The notes beneath the pieces were generated by a model. It had not been told where the DNA came from. It saw nothing but the letters and a program-made list of their open reading frames with translations, and did no database searches. The position numbers and the translations under genes are program-made. A stretch of DNA of 64,000 nt, taken from assembly GCA_017617475.1 (NCBI GenBank), contig JAFZWC010000053.1, forward strand, positions 1 through 64,000. The letters run 5' to 3'. Positions 49,598 through 58,548 of this stretch are shown here, piece after piece. The DNA comes from Bacteroidales bacterium. Its GTDB lineage: Bacteria > Bacteroidota > Bacteroidia > Bacteroidales > UBA932. Every line of letters begins with the position of its first letter. The first letter of the stretch is position 1.

Positions 49598-50905
49598 ATG
49601 ACCAAACGGACGGTTTTCTATTGGGTTGGCATTCTGCTGCTGACGGGGTGTGGATATCGCGCCCCGCTGTACCAGTCCTATATTCCCCAGGTGCAGGACA
49701 CCACGGAATACCCGGGCATTCGCCCCGGTTTCCAGGAGCTTGCCGCGCTGATGGAGAAAGATACCGGCCTCAGTCCCACGCCGGGCAATACGGTAACGCT
49801 GTTTCCGGACGGCCACAAGAAGTGGGACATAATGCTGGAGGATCTGGATTATGCCGACAAGTCCATCTACATGGACTATTACCAGTTTCGCACAGATTCG
49901 GTGGGAACCACCGTTAAGAACATCCTGCGGCAAAAAGCCCGGGATGGCGTGGACGTCCGCGTAATCCTGGACAAAGTGGCCAACACCCGGGAAGACTTGG
50001 AAGAACTGGCCACCCTTCAGGATGACGACGTAAACCTGGGCATCTTCCACAAGCCGGTGATGCTGGTCGATTATGTGTGGCCCAAGATCGGCACACATCG
50101 GGACCACCGCAAGATTCTGCTGATTGACGGCCAGATAGGTTACCTGGGCGGCCGCAACATCCAGGACGAATACTTCTTTGACTGGCGGGATGCCGATATC
50201 CGCATCACCGGCCCCGTCGTCGCCGACATATCGGCCGTGTTCCAGGAAAATCAGGAGCGAGTGGCGCCCCAGCTGGACCCGGTCTATGTGGCCGAAGACT
50301 TAAATAAAGCGGCCGAAATGGACAATCTTCCGGAAATGAAACAGTTCACGGACGTGACGGTTCAGATTATTCCGGAATCCCCTTCCGACAAAGTCCTTCC
50401 CATCAGAAACTGTTTTGAATGGGCCCTTTACAGCGCCCGGCATTATTTCTGGTTCTACAATCCCTACACGCCGCCGCCCGCCTCAACCATTCAGGCCCTG
50501 AAGGACGCCGCCGCACGTGGCGTGGACGTGCGCTGGATTGCCCCCGCCATCAATGACATAACGGTAGAAAAATGGACGGGGGAGGCCCTGTACAAAGACC
50601 TTCTGGAAGCCGGCGTGCGCATTTATGAATGGCAGGACCACGTGCTCCACGCCAAACAGTTCATAATGGACGATTATCTGCTGGCCATGGGAAGCGCCAA
50701 CATGGACAACCTGAGTTTCTTCCTCAACTACGAGGTAGAGGCCCTGGTATATGACGAAGAAACCACCCGCTACGCTTCCTACACGTTCCTTTCCGACATA
50801 GAAAATAACTGCCGGGAGATTCATCTGGAGAACGTGAAGAACTGGTCCATCGTCCGGAAAATCCGCAACTGGCTCGCCCTTCACATCGGCGGCCCGGTAG
50901 GTTAA
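49598..50905 (+). CDS. Phospholipase D/cardiolipin synthase-like lipoprotein
   Basis: A 435-residue lipoprotein (VGILLLTGCGYR). Two HKD active-site motifs are present: HRKILLIDGQIGYLGGRN in the first half and HAKQFIMDDYLLAMGSANMD in the second, each H-x-K-x4-D. Family members transfer phosphatidyl groups or cut phosphodiesters; cardiolipin synthases have this two-motif layout but usually two N-terminal membrane helices, which are replaced here by a lipid anchor. It probably acts on phospholipids at the cell envelope. Its stop overlaps that of the convergent symporter (TTAA). Confidence 0.9.
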   Translation: MTKRTVFYWVGILLLTGCGYRAPLYQSYIPQVQDTTEYPGIRPGFQELAALMEKDTGLSPTPGNTVTLFPDGHKKWDIMLEDLDYADKSIYMDYYQFRTDSVGTTVKNILRQKARDGVDVRVILDKVANTREDLEELATLQDDDVNLGIFHKPVMLVDYVWPKIGTHRDHRKILLIDGQIGYLGGRNIQDEYFFDWRDADIRITGPVVADISAVFQENQERVAPQLDPVYVAEDLNKAAEMDNLPEMKQFTDVTVQIIPESPSDKVLPIRNCFEWALYSARHYFWFYNPYTPPPASTIQALKDAAARGVDVRWIAPAINDITVEKWTGEALYKDLLEAGVRIYEWQDHVLHAKQFIMDDYLLAMGSANMDNLSFFLNYEVEALVYDEETTRYASYTFLSDIENNCREIHLENVKNWSIVRKIRNWLALHIGGPVG

Positions 50906-52116
50906 GCCTTCTTGTCCGTCAGGCGCTGCACCAGGGCCGATGCGACCAGGTTGCCCGTAGCGTTGAGCAGGGTGGCGGGGATGTCGCAGATGGTGCCGAT
51001 AATCATGAGCGTGGCGGCGAAGGCCGGATCTACACCCAGCACAGCACAGATGAGCAGTTCACCCGTCATGCCCCCCACGGGGATGGCGCCTATTACCACG
51101 CTGTCCACTATGGACAGCAGAATGATAAGGGCAGCCGCACCCAGACCGGAAGGCGTAATTCCAAAGAAATATAAGGTAAAGAGAACCTTTGCGAGGCAGG
51201 TAATCACCGATCCGTCCTTGTGCAGGTTGGTGCCCAGGGGAATGACGCCGTCGGCAATCTGATCAATCACACCCAGCCTGCGGGCCGCGACCATGTTGAC
51301 GGGCATGCAGGCGGCCGACGAGCAGGTTCCTACCGCCGTAACGGACGGGGCAATCATCTCTTTCCAGAATTTGCCCAGCGGAATATGGCAGAACAGGGCG
51401 TAGAGGGTATTGAAGACCAGATAACACACGGCGCTGGCGGCCGATACCACCAGGAAGATCTCCAGGTAATTCCCCACAATCTGCCCGCCCAGCTGGCCGA
51501 TCGTATCGGCAAAATAACAGCCTATGCCGATGGGGGCCACTTTCATGAGCATCTCCATCATCTTCATGATAACGGCGCCGCCTTCGTAGACCACCTTCTC
51601 CATCACGGGAACTTTCTCTCCCAGAAAAGCGACGGCCAGGCCGAAGAGGGCGGCGAAGACAATGAGCGGAAGGAGGTTGTCCCGGGAAAGCAGCAGCGGG
51701 AAGTCATTCACGGAAAAGGCCCCCACCAGGGCGTCCCCAATGTTCACTTCATCGTCCAGGAAACCGCCGGAAAGGGTTATTTCTCCGCCTTGTCCCAGAA
51801 CATCGGCAAAGGGATTCCATACGGACATAAGGACGTACGAGAAAATACCCGCAGCCACGGACATGAACAGAAACACGCCCACGGACGTTCCCAGCACCTT
51901 GCCGATGATGCCGCTCTTGCGCATGACCACCAGCGACTGGGCCACCGAGAAAAACACCAGCGGAACCACCAGCACGAAGATGAGGTTAAGGAACAGATTG
52001 CCCACCGGACGCAGGACGGCGGCATCCTCTCCCAGCACCACACCCAACAGGCCACCTATGACCAGGCCGGCAAGCAACAGGAGCGTGGACCCGTAGTTTT
52101 TCAAGAACGATTGCAT
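50902..52116 (-). CDS. Dicarboxylate/amino acid:cation symporter (DAACS family)
   Basis: A 404-residue membrane protein with about eight helices and two re-entrant loops. NLIFVLVVPLVFFSVAQSLV and the serine-rich GTCSSAACMPVNMVAARRLG with PLGTNLHKDGSVI are the conserved hairpin and transport motifs of the glutamate/dicarboxylate symporters. The usual MDGTA-like motif is changed to HKDGS, so substrate may differ. I start at 52116 (MQSFLKNYGSTLLLLAGLVI); the 78 residues upstream are not membrane-protein sequence and span the promoter TAGATTTG (52140-52147, minus). Confidence 0.9.
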   Translation of the reverse strand: MQSFLKNYGSTLLLLAGLVIGGLLGVVLGEDAAVLRPVGNLFLNLIFVLVVPLVFFSVAQSLVVMRKSGIIGKVLGTSVGVFLFMSVAAGIFSYVLMSVWNPFADVLGQGGEITLSGGFLDDEVNIGDALVGAFSVNDFPLLLSRDNLLPLIVFAALFGLAVAFLGEKVPVMEKVVYEGGAVIMKMMEMLMKVAPIGIGCYFADTIGQLGGQIVGNYLEIFLVVSAASAVCYLVFNTLYALFCHIPLGKFWKEMIAPSVTAVGTCSSAACMPVNMVAARRLGVIDQIADGVIPLGTNLHKDGSVITCLAKVLFTLYFFGITPSGLGAAALIILLSIVDSVVIGAIPVGGMTGELLICAVLGVDPAFAATLMIIGTICDIPATLLNATGNLVASALVQRLTDKKA

Positions 52117-52211
52117 AAAGAATACACTATAACCAAATGCAAATCTACACATTTTGAACAAAAGGCAAAAAGAATGGACAACAAAATAAGCGTCAAGTAC
52201 CTGCAAAAAGC

Positions 52212-52219
52212 TACCTTTG
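52212..52219 (+). promoter_or_regulatory. -7 box of the carboxylesterase gene
   Basis: TACCTTTG, 24 bp before the ATG at 52244. Divergent to the symporter's TAGATTTG at 52140-52147. Confidence 0.5.
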
Positions 52220-52243
52220 TTCCAGCTAAACACATATAAATAT

Positions 52244-53884
52244 ATGAAACATATCCTATTCCTTCTTGTTCCCGCGGTGATGTTCCTGGCCTCCTGCGGT
52301 AACACCCAGCCCCCCCAGGACGGACAGCGCCTCTTCGTGGGCGACGACATTGCCGTAACCCAGACCCAGTATGGCCTGGTTCAGGGTTATATCCTGGACG
52401 ACGTGTACACTTATTTAGGTATCCCCTACGGGGCCAACACCGCCGGGGCCAACCGCTTCATGCCTCCGCAAGCTCCTGAAAAATGGGAGGGAATCCGCCC
52501 CGCCATGTTCTATGGCAACGATGCCCCCCAGGCCCATCAGGACAAGTGGAAGAACAATTCCAGCACCTTCACGGACCACTGGAACTACTACGACTACAGC
52601 GAAGACTGCCTGAACCTGAATGTCTGGACCCCCGCTCCCGACAGCAAGAAACGCCCGGTGCTGGTTTGGATGCACGGCGGCGGCTTTGCAGCCGGCAACA
52701 GCATTGAGCAGGACGGTTACCACGGCGCCAACCTGGCCCGCAGCGGAGACGTGGTGTTCGTTTCCGTGAACCACCGTCTGAACGTGTTCGGCTTCTCCGA
52801 CCTTTCCGCCGCCGGCCCGGCTTTCGCCCAGTCCGGCAACGTAGGCGTCCTGGACCTGGTGGCCGCCCTCCAGTGGGTTCATGACAACATCGCCAACTTC
52901 GGCGGCGACCCCGGCAACGTGACCATCATGGGACAGTCCGGCGGTGGTGCCAAGGTTTGCGACGTCATGGCCATGCCTTCCTCCTAGGGCCTGGTCCATA
53001 AGGGCGTAGCCCTCTCCGGCAATGCCGTTACCGCCTCCGACGCCGAGGCCTCCAAGGCCCTGGGCGCCGCCATCCTCAAGACAGTGGGCGGCGATGTGAA
53101 GAAGCTTCAGGAAATGCCCTGGGAAGAGTATTACACCCTGGCCAACAAGGTGGCGGCCGAGGTGGGCGCCAGCGGCATGATGGGCGGCTTTGCTCCCATC
53201 TCCGACGGCGAGGTGCTCCCCAAAGACTTCTTCGCCGATCCCAACGCCGCATCGGCCCAGATTCCGCTGCTGCTTTGCACCACTTCTTCCGAGTTTGCCC
53301 TGAGCAAGGAGAATCCCACGCTGGAGGCTATTTCCTTTGAGGACGCCGTAGCCATGGTGCGTGACAACTTCGGTCAGCCCAAGGCCGAAGAAGCCATGAA
53401 GGCCCTCCAGAAAGCCTTCCCCAAGAAGAAACCCATCGAGTTTATCAACATGGTAGTGGCCCAGCGTACCGGCGTGCTGGCAACGGCCGACGCCAAGTAT
53501 GCCCAGGGCGGAGCCCCTGTGTACCTGGCCTGGTTCGACTATAACGCCCCGCTGTTCGGCGGCCGTATCCGCGCCTTCCACTGCTCCGACATCAGCTACT
53601 GGTTCAAGAATACCGACCTCATGGTCACCCACACCGGCGGTGGCGCCGAGCCTCGCGGAGTCTCCGACCAGATGTCGGCCGCCCTCCTCGCCTTCATGCG
53701 CACCGGCAATCCCAACTGCCCCGCCATCCCCGAGTGGCCCGCCTACAACCCCGAGGATGCCGCCACCATGATCTTCGATGTGAAGAGCGAAGTCCGCAAC
53801 GCCCCCGACCGCGAGGCCCTGAGCCTGCTGGAAGCCTTCAATCCTTTCCGCATGATGATGCGTCCCGCCCCTGCCAAGAAGTAA
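52244..53884 (+). pseudogene. Type-B carboxylesterase interrupted by an in-frame amber codon
   Basis: A lipoprotein (MKHILFLLVPAVMFLASCG) of the type-B carboxylesterase family, 547 codons in one frame but with a TAG at 52985-52987 (codon 248). Before the stop are YLGIPYGANTAGANRFMPPQ, EDCLNLNVWTPA, VWMHGGGFAAGN and the nucleophile Ser232 in IMGQSGGG. After it the same frame continues with GLVHKGVALSGNAVT and the late FHCSDISYWF, which carries the likely catalytic His. No frameshift is seen, and the second half keeps normal codon use. TAG ends other genes here (nrdD, nrdG, nagB), so it is a real stop. A single base change (for example AAG to TAG) or an assembly error would explain it. Confidence 0.85.
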
Positions 53885-53902
53885 ACCTTGCTTTCATAAA
53901 CG

Positions 53903-53936
53903 AAAAGTCCGGACCTCGCGGCCCGGACTTTTTTTG
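53903..53936 (+). terminator. Intrinsic terminator after the carboxylesterase
   Basis: AAAAGTCCGG (53903-53912) pairs with CCGGACTTTT (53923-53932), followed by more T. A second hairpin without a T-run follows at 53940-53972 (AACATAGCCCG/CGGGCTATGTT). The rest of the gap to 54117 holds only the next promoter (TATCTTTG, 54094-54101). Confidence 0.9.
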
Positions 53937-54116
53937 TACAACATAGCCCGAGCGTCACACCCGGGCTATGTTACCTAACCATACTATTAACCAAAGAACT
54001 ATTCGTTGTTCTAGCTGTTGCAAAGGTAGCGTATTTGTAATTGTTATATGTTATTCACTTGTGCATTCTTTTTAGCTTTTGTTCAAAACTCATTATCTTT
54101 GAAGAAAAAACACGTC

Positions 54117-55346
54117 ATGCGCACCCGGTTTTCCCTTATCGGCCTCACTATCTTGCTTTTGGCCGCCTGCAACTCCGCCATTGAAACGCCTACCGGTTTT
54201 TCCCAGCCGGACAACGGATGGCTTTTCCTGGGAAAGGCCCCCTATACCCTGACCACCCGCGTGGACGCCGCGCCCGGCCCGGCTGGCTTCTGCCTGGTGA
54301 CAGACCGCTCGCTCATGGGAGAGCCGGAGACCGTCTTTGAGGCCGACGTGGCCGTAGGGGCCGACAGCACCCTGAGCGTGGATCTGGGAAATCTGGAACC
54401 CGGGTTCTACCAGGTGCGCCTGCGGGATTCGGTGCGGTTTAACATAGGCGTGCGGCCCGACGCCGTGGTAAGCGCCCCGGACGCCCAGCCGGACTTTGAC
54501 GCCTTCTGGGAGCGCACCTTCACCGAACTGGACGCCATTCCCCTGGAAGCGGAATGGACAGAGAATCCCGAGTACACCAACGAACTCCGCACCACCTACG
54601 ATGTGTATTACAAGTCCCTCGGCGGCGTTACGGCGGGCTGTTCCGTTTGTATTCCCAACGCCCCGGGCAAGTATCCCGTGTTCCTTCATTACATGGGATA
54701 CGGTTCCGAAGTCTACCGCTTTGACCCTTCCGGCAACCCCGACCGCATTGAAATCCTGGTGAGCGTCCGCGGCCAGGGCCTTTTCAAAAAGGCGGCGGAA
54801 AGATGGGTGAGCCAGGGCCTTGAGGACAAAGATACTTACTACTACCGCGGCGCCTTCTGCGACGTCAAGCGCTCCGTGGAATTCGCCACTACGCTGGAAA
54901 AGGCCGACGTGGACCGGATCGTAGTCCTGGGCGAAAGCCAGGGAGGAGCCTTTGCCGCCATTGCCGCCGCCACGGACTCCCGGGTCAAGGCCGCATCGCT
55001 GGCCGTTCCTTTCCTGGGCGATTATCCCGACTACGCCAAAATTGTGGTATGGCCCATGAACCAGGTGTTCGAAAGGGCCGAAGAATTGGGAATAAACCAG
55101 GACGATCTGTTCCGCACCCTTTCCTACTTTGACGTAAAGAATTTTGCCCCGCAGATTACCTGTCCGGTGATCATGGCCTTCGGCCTGCAGGACCCCACCT
55201 GCCCGCCGCATACCAACTTCTCAATCTACAACAACCTGGGCACGCAGGACAAGCGTTTCGTGTGTATCCCCACCTGCGGCCACGCCATGTGGAAAGAGAA
55301 GGAGTGGCCTCCCATCAGAGATGCTTTTTTCTCGGAAAAAATGTAA
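54117..55346 (+). CDS. CE7-family acetylxylan esterase/deacetylase lipoprotein
   Basis: A 409-residue lipoprotein (LIGLTILLLAACNSA). An N-terminal beta domain (about 20-130) precedes the alpha/beta-hydrolase domain. CE7 marks are the RGQG motif (VSVRGQGLFKKA), nucleophile Ser in VVLGESQGGAFAAIAAA, the Asp in FGLQDPTCPPHTNFS, and the His in PTCGHAMWKEK. CE7 enzymes remove acetyl groups from xylo-oligosaccharides or cephalosporin C. I choose the ATG at 54117, since residues encoded upstream from 54048 cross the -7 box at 54094-54101. Confidence 0.92.
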   Translation: MRTRFSLIGLTILLLAACNSAIETPTGFSQPDNGWLFLGKAPYTLTTRVDAAPGPAGFCLVTDRSLMGEPETVFEADVAVGADSTLSVDLGNLEPGFYQVRLRDSVRFNIGVRPDAVVSAPDAQPDFDAFWERTFTELDAIPLEAEWTENPEYTNELRTTYDVYYKSLGGVTAGCSVCIPNAPGKYPVFLHYMGYGSEVYRFDPSGNPDRIEILVSVRGQGLFKKAAERWVSQGLEDKDTYYYRGAFCDVKRSVEFATTLEKADVDRIVVLGESQGGAFAAIAAATDSRVKAASLAVPFLGDYPDYAKIVVWPMNQVFERAEELGINQDDLFRTLSYFDVKNFAPQITCPVIMAFGLQDPTCPPHTNFSIYNNLGTQDKRFVCIPTCGHAMWKEKEWPPIRDAFFSEKM

Positions 55347-55354
55347 AAAATGAT

Positions 55355-55362
55355 TAAATTTG
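55355..55362 (+). promoter_or_regulatory. -7 box of the NPP-type phosphodiesterase gene
   Basis: TAAATTTG, just after the CE7 stop and 19 nt before the ATG at 55382. Confidence 0.5.
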
Positions 55363-55381
55363 GGTTTTCAAACGAAACCCT

Positions 55382-56596
55382 ATGCGGAAAGTCTTCATTC
55401 TTCTCTTTTGGTCGGCCCTCCTGTGTGCCGTCGCCTGTCAGAACAAACGAGACAACTATACCGTAATCATATCCCTGGACGGGAACCGGTGGGACTATGC
55501 CGATTATTACGACATGCCCTTTTCCGACTCCCTGGCCGCAGTAGGGGTCAAGGCCCGGATGGAGCCTTCATTCCCCTCCTCCACCTTCCCCAACCATTAC
55601 ACCATGGCCACCGGCCTGGTTCCGGATCACCACGGAATCGTGAACAACAGTTTCTGGAACCCGGACACCCAGCACGGATACGCCATCAGGGATCCCGAAG
55701 CCCGTTTCGACCCCCGTTACTACCTGGGGGAGCCCATCTGGGTCACGGCCCAGAAGCAGGGCGTCAAGTGCGCCTCACTGTACTGGGTGGGCTCGGATAT
55801 CCCCGTCAAGGATACTTATCCCACCTATTACCGCAACTGGGACGAAGACCCCCACTGGACCTTCAGCGAGCGCTGCGACGAGATTGTGCGCCTGATGAGC
55901 CTCCCGGAAAAGGAGCGTCCGCGCCTGGTCATGGGCTATTTTGACGAACCCGACCACCACGGCCACGTGTACGGCCCCATGTCTCCCGAGACCAAGGCCA
56001 TGTGCGAAGAGATGGACAGCCTCATGCACAGCCTCTACCTTCGCCTGATGGCCCTTCCTTACGCCTCCAAGATCAACTTCATCGTCACCGGAGACCACGG
56101 CATGACGGACATCTCCCCGGACCGGTTCGTGCGCGCCTCGGACTACATCTCCCTGGACTGGGTGGAACGCATCGTGGGCAATACGCCTTCCAGCATCTGG
56201 GTGAAGGAAGGCTGCGTAGATAGTGTGTACAACCACCTCACCGGCGTGGAGCACATCTCCGTGTGGAAGAAAGGCGAAGTTCCGGAATACCTGCATTACG
56301 GAACGTCCAATCGCCTGGGAGAGATTATCGTGAGCCCGGATCTGGGCTGGCAGTTCGGCCTGGGCAACGCCCGCAGCGGCGGGGAGCACGGCTTCGACTG
56401 CAAGGAAACCGACATGATGGTGGCCTTCCGCGCCGTGGGCCCGGATTTCAAGGTGGGCTATGAAGCCCCTTTCACCGAAGGGGCGCAGTCGGCTTTCCGC
56501 AACATCGACCTCTACCCCCTCCTCTGCCATCTGCTGGGGGTTAAGCCGGCACCGGTTGACGGCAAACTGGAAAGAATACAAAAGATTCTTAAATAA
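55382..56596 (+). CDS. NPP-type nucleotide pyrophosphatase/phosphodiesterase lipoprotein
   Basis: A 404-residue exported protein (LFWSALLCAVACQNK) of the alkaline-phosphatase superfamily. The metal-binding and catalytic residues of nucleotide pyrophosphatases are present: Asp in IISLDGNRWDY, the Thr nucleophile in PSFPSSTFPNHYTMATGL, Asp/His in FDEPDHHGHVYGP, VTGDHGMTD, and the late GEHGFDC. Family members cleave nucleotide or lipid phosphodiesters. Its stop is 3 bp before the NagB-LmbE gene, so an operon with amino-sugar metabolism is likely. Confidence 0.9.
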   Translation: MRKVFILLFWSALLCAVACQNKRDNYTVIISLDGNRWDYADYYDMPFSDSLAAVGVKARMEPSFPSSTFPNHYTMATGLVPDHHGIVNNSFWNPDTQHGYAIRDPEARFDPRYYLGEPIWVTAQKQGVKCASLYWVGSDIPVKDTYPTYYRNWDEDPHWTFSERCDEIVRLMSLPEKERPRLVMGYFDEPDHHGHVYGPMSPETKAMCEEMDSLMHSLYLRLMALPYASKINFIVTGDHGMTDISPDRFVRASDYISLDWVERIVGNTPSSIWVKEGCVDSVYNHLTGVEHISVWKKGEVPEYLHYGTSNRLGEIIVSPDLGWQFGLGNARSGGEHGFDCKETDMMVAFRAVGPDFKVGYEAPFTEGAQSAFRNIDLYPLLCHLLGVKPAPVDGKLERIQKILK

Positions 56597-56599
56597 ACT

Positions 56600-58528
56600 A
56601 TGAGCAAACATTTCACATTACCTTACGAAGGCGGGCTCATCGACAAGAACCTGCCGGCGGGAATTCTCCACACTTACGAGAAAATCTGGACCAATGTCTA
56701 TCCGGATTCCGACCCGGCCTCTATTGCGATTGCCGACTTTATTGTAGATGCCATCAACGCCCACAAAGACGGGCTGTTCCGCCTGGGCCTCACCACAGGC
56801 TCCACGCCCAAAACCCTGTACAGCGAACTTACCCGCCGTTATCAGGAAGGGAAGGTGTCGTTCAAGAATGTGGAAGTAGTCACCATTGACGAGTATTATC
56901 CTTCGTCGGCCGGCGGCGCGCAGAGCCGTAATCACCGCATCCACGAAAGCCTGCTGGACAAAGTGGACATCCTGAAAGAGAATATCCACATCCCGGACGG
57001 TACCGTTCCCCCGGAGAAACTCACCGAGTACTGCGCTAAATTTGACAGCCTTGCACGCAACCTGGATTTGTTGGTTATCGGCGTGGGCGAGAAGGGCCAG
57101 GTGGGCTTCAACGAAGCCGGCGCCAACGAAAAGACCCGCACCCGCACCGTGCGCCTGTCCTACAACTCCCGCAAGCGCCAGTCCGTGAACTTCAATCTGG
57201 ATATCATGGCCACTCCGGACAAGGCCATTACCGTAGGCATCGGCACCATGCTCACTTCCAAGAGGATTATCCTCATGGCCTGGGGCGAAGACAAGGCCGA
57301 GGCCGTGAAAGCCATTGCCGAAGGCCCTTGCACCACGGAGTGCCCCGCCTCCCTGCTTCAGGAACACGACCATATTTCCTTCTACGTGGACGAGGCTGCC
57401 GCATCCCTCCTCACCCGCAGCGTGGCTCCCTGGCTGGTCGGCCCCTGCGACTGGACGCCCAAATTCATCCGCAAGGCCGTGGTATGGCTGTGCGAGGTAA
57501 CCGGCAAGCCCATCCTCAAACTCACGGAAAAAGACTATCAGAACAACGGCCTGAGCGAACTCATCGAAACCGTTGCCAAGTACGACAAGATTAACATAGA
57601 CGTCTTTAACGACCTCCAGCACACCATCACCGGCTGGCCCGGCGGTAAACCCAATGCCGACGACAGCACCCGCCCCGTATCGGCCAGCCCGTATCCCAAG
57701 ACGGTGCTCATCTTCTCCCCGCACCCGGACGACGACGTTATCTCCATGGGCGGCACCTTCATCCGCCTGGCCTCCCAGGGACACGACGTACACGTGGCCT
57801 ACGAAACCTCCGGCAACGTGGCCGTACACGACGACGTGGTTCTCCAGCACATGGACTGCGCCTATCAGCTGGGCTTCGCCGACAAGTTTGACGAGGTGAA
57901 GAAGCTGGTGGAGAGCAAGCGCCCCGGCGAACCCGAACCCCGCGCCCTGCTGGAAATGAAGGGTGCCATCCGCCGGTCCGAGGCCCGCGGCGCCGTACGC
58001 TCCTTCGGCCTCAACGACAACACCAACGCCCACTTCCTGAACCTCCCGTTCTATGAGAGTGGCGGCATCAAGAAGAACCCGCGCACCCAGGCCGATGTGG
58101 ACATAATCAAAGACCTTATCAAGAAACTCAAGCCCCACATGATCTTCATGGCCGGAGACCTGGCCGACCCTCACGGAACGCACCGCGTGTGCACCGAGGC
58201 CGCCCTGGAAGCCATGGAGCAGATTAAGGAAGAAGGCGGCAACGCCTGGGCCAAGGAAACCCACGTGTGGCTGTACCGCGGCGCCTGGATGGAGTGGGAG
58301 CTGGGCCGCGTGGACATGGCCGTTCCGCTGAGCCCGGACGAGGTTGTGATGAAGCGTCACGCCATCTTCCGTCACCTGTCCCAGAAAGACATTGTTCCGT
58401 TCCCCGGTGAAGACCCGCGCGAATTCTGGCAGAGGGCCGAGGAGCGCACCTCCAACACCGCCAGGCTGTACGACCAGCTGGGCATGGCAGAATACCAGGC
58501 CATTGAGGTGTTCCTGAAACTGTATTAA
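56600..58528 (+). CDS. NagB-like domain fused to LmbE/PIG-L deacetylase
   Basis: A 642-residue cytoplasmic fusion. Residues about 20-275 are glucosamine-6-phosphate deaminase-like (LGLTTGSTPKTLYSEL, VVTIDEYYPSSAGGAQSRNH). In the active-site loop, GVGEKGQVGFNE, Lys165 and Gln167 replace the catalytic Asp and His of E. coli NagB (GNDGHIAFNE), while Glu172 remains. The C-terminal part, from about 365, is a zinc deacetylase of the LmbE/PIG-L family with PHPDDDVISMGG (His375, Asp377-378) and DPHGTHRVC. Similar fusions are known in Bacteroidota. It may deacetylate an amino-sugar substrate while the first domain binds or regulates. Confidence 0.9.
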   Translation: MSKHFTLPYEGGLIDKNLPAGILHTYEKIWTNVYPDSDPASIAIADFIVDAINAHKDGLFRLGLTTGSTPKTLYSELTRRYQEGKVSFKNVEVVTIDEYYPSSAGGAQSRNHRIHESLLDKVDILKENIHIPDGTVPPEKLTEYCAKFDSLARNLDLLVIGVGEKGQVGFNEAGANEKTRTRTVRLSYNSRKRQSVNFNLDIMATPDKAITVGIGTMLTSKRIILMAWGEDKAEAVKAIAEGPCTTECPASLLQEHDHISFYVDEAAASLLTRSVAPWLVGPCDWTPKFIRKAVVWLCEVTGKPILKLTEKDYQNNGLSELIETVAKYDKINIDVFNDLQHTITGWPGGKPNADDSTRPVSASPYPKTVLIFSPHPDDDVISMGGTFIRLASQGHDVHVAYETSGNVAVHDDVVLQHMDCAYQLGFADKFDEVKKLVESKRPGEPEPRALLEMKGAIRRSEARGAVRSFGLNDNTNAHFLNLPFYESGGIKKNPRTQADVDIIKDLIKKLKPHMIFMAGDLADPHGTHRVCTEAALEAMEQIKEEGGNAWAKETHVWLYRGAWMEWELGRVDMAVPLSPDEVVMKRHAIFRHLSQKDIVPFPGEDPREFWQRAEERTSNTARLYDQLGMAEYQAIEVFLKLY

Positions 58529-58548
58529 AGTTAATAACCACTATTGAT

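Noticed and set aside
52985..52987. Amber codon recoded as an amino acid
   Set aside because: TAG is the normal terminator of nrdD, nrdG and nagB in the same window, and no pyrrolysine or suppressor genes are seen.
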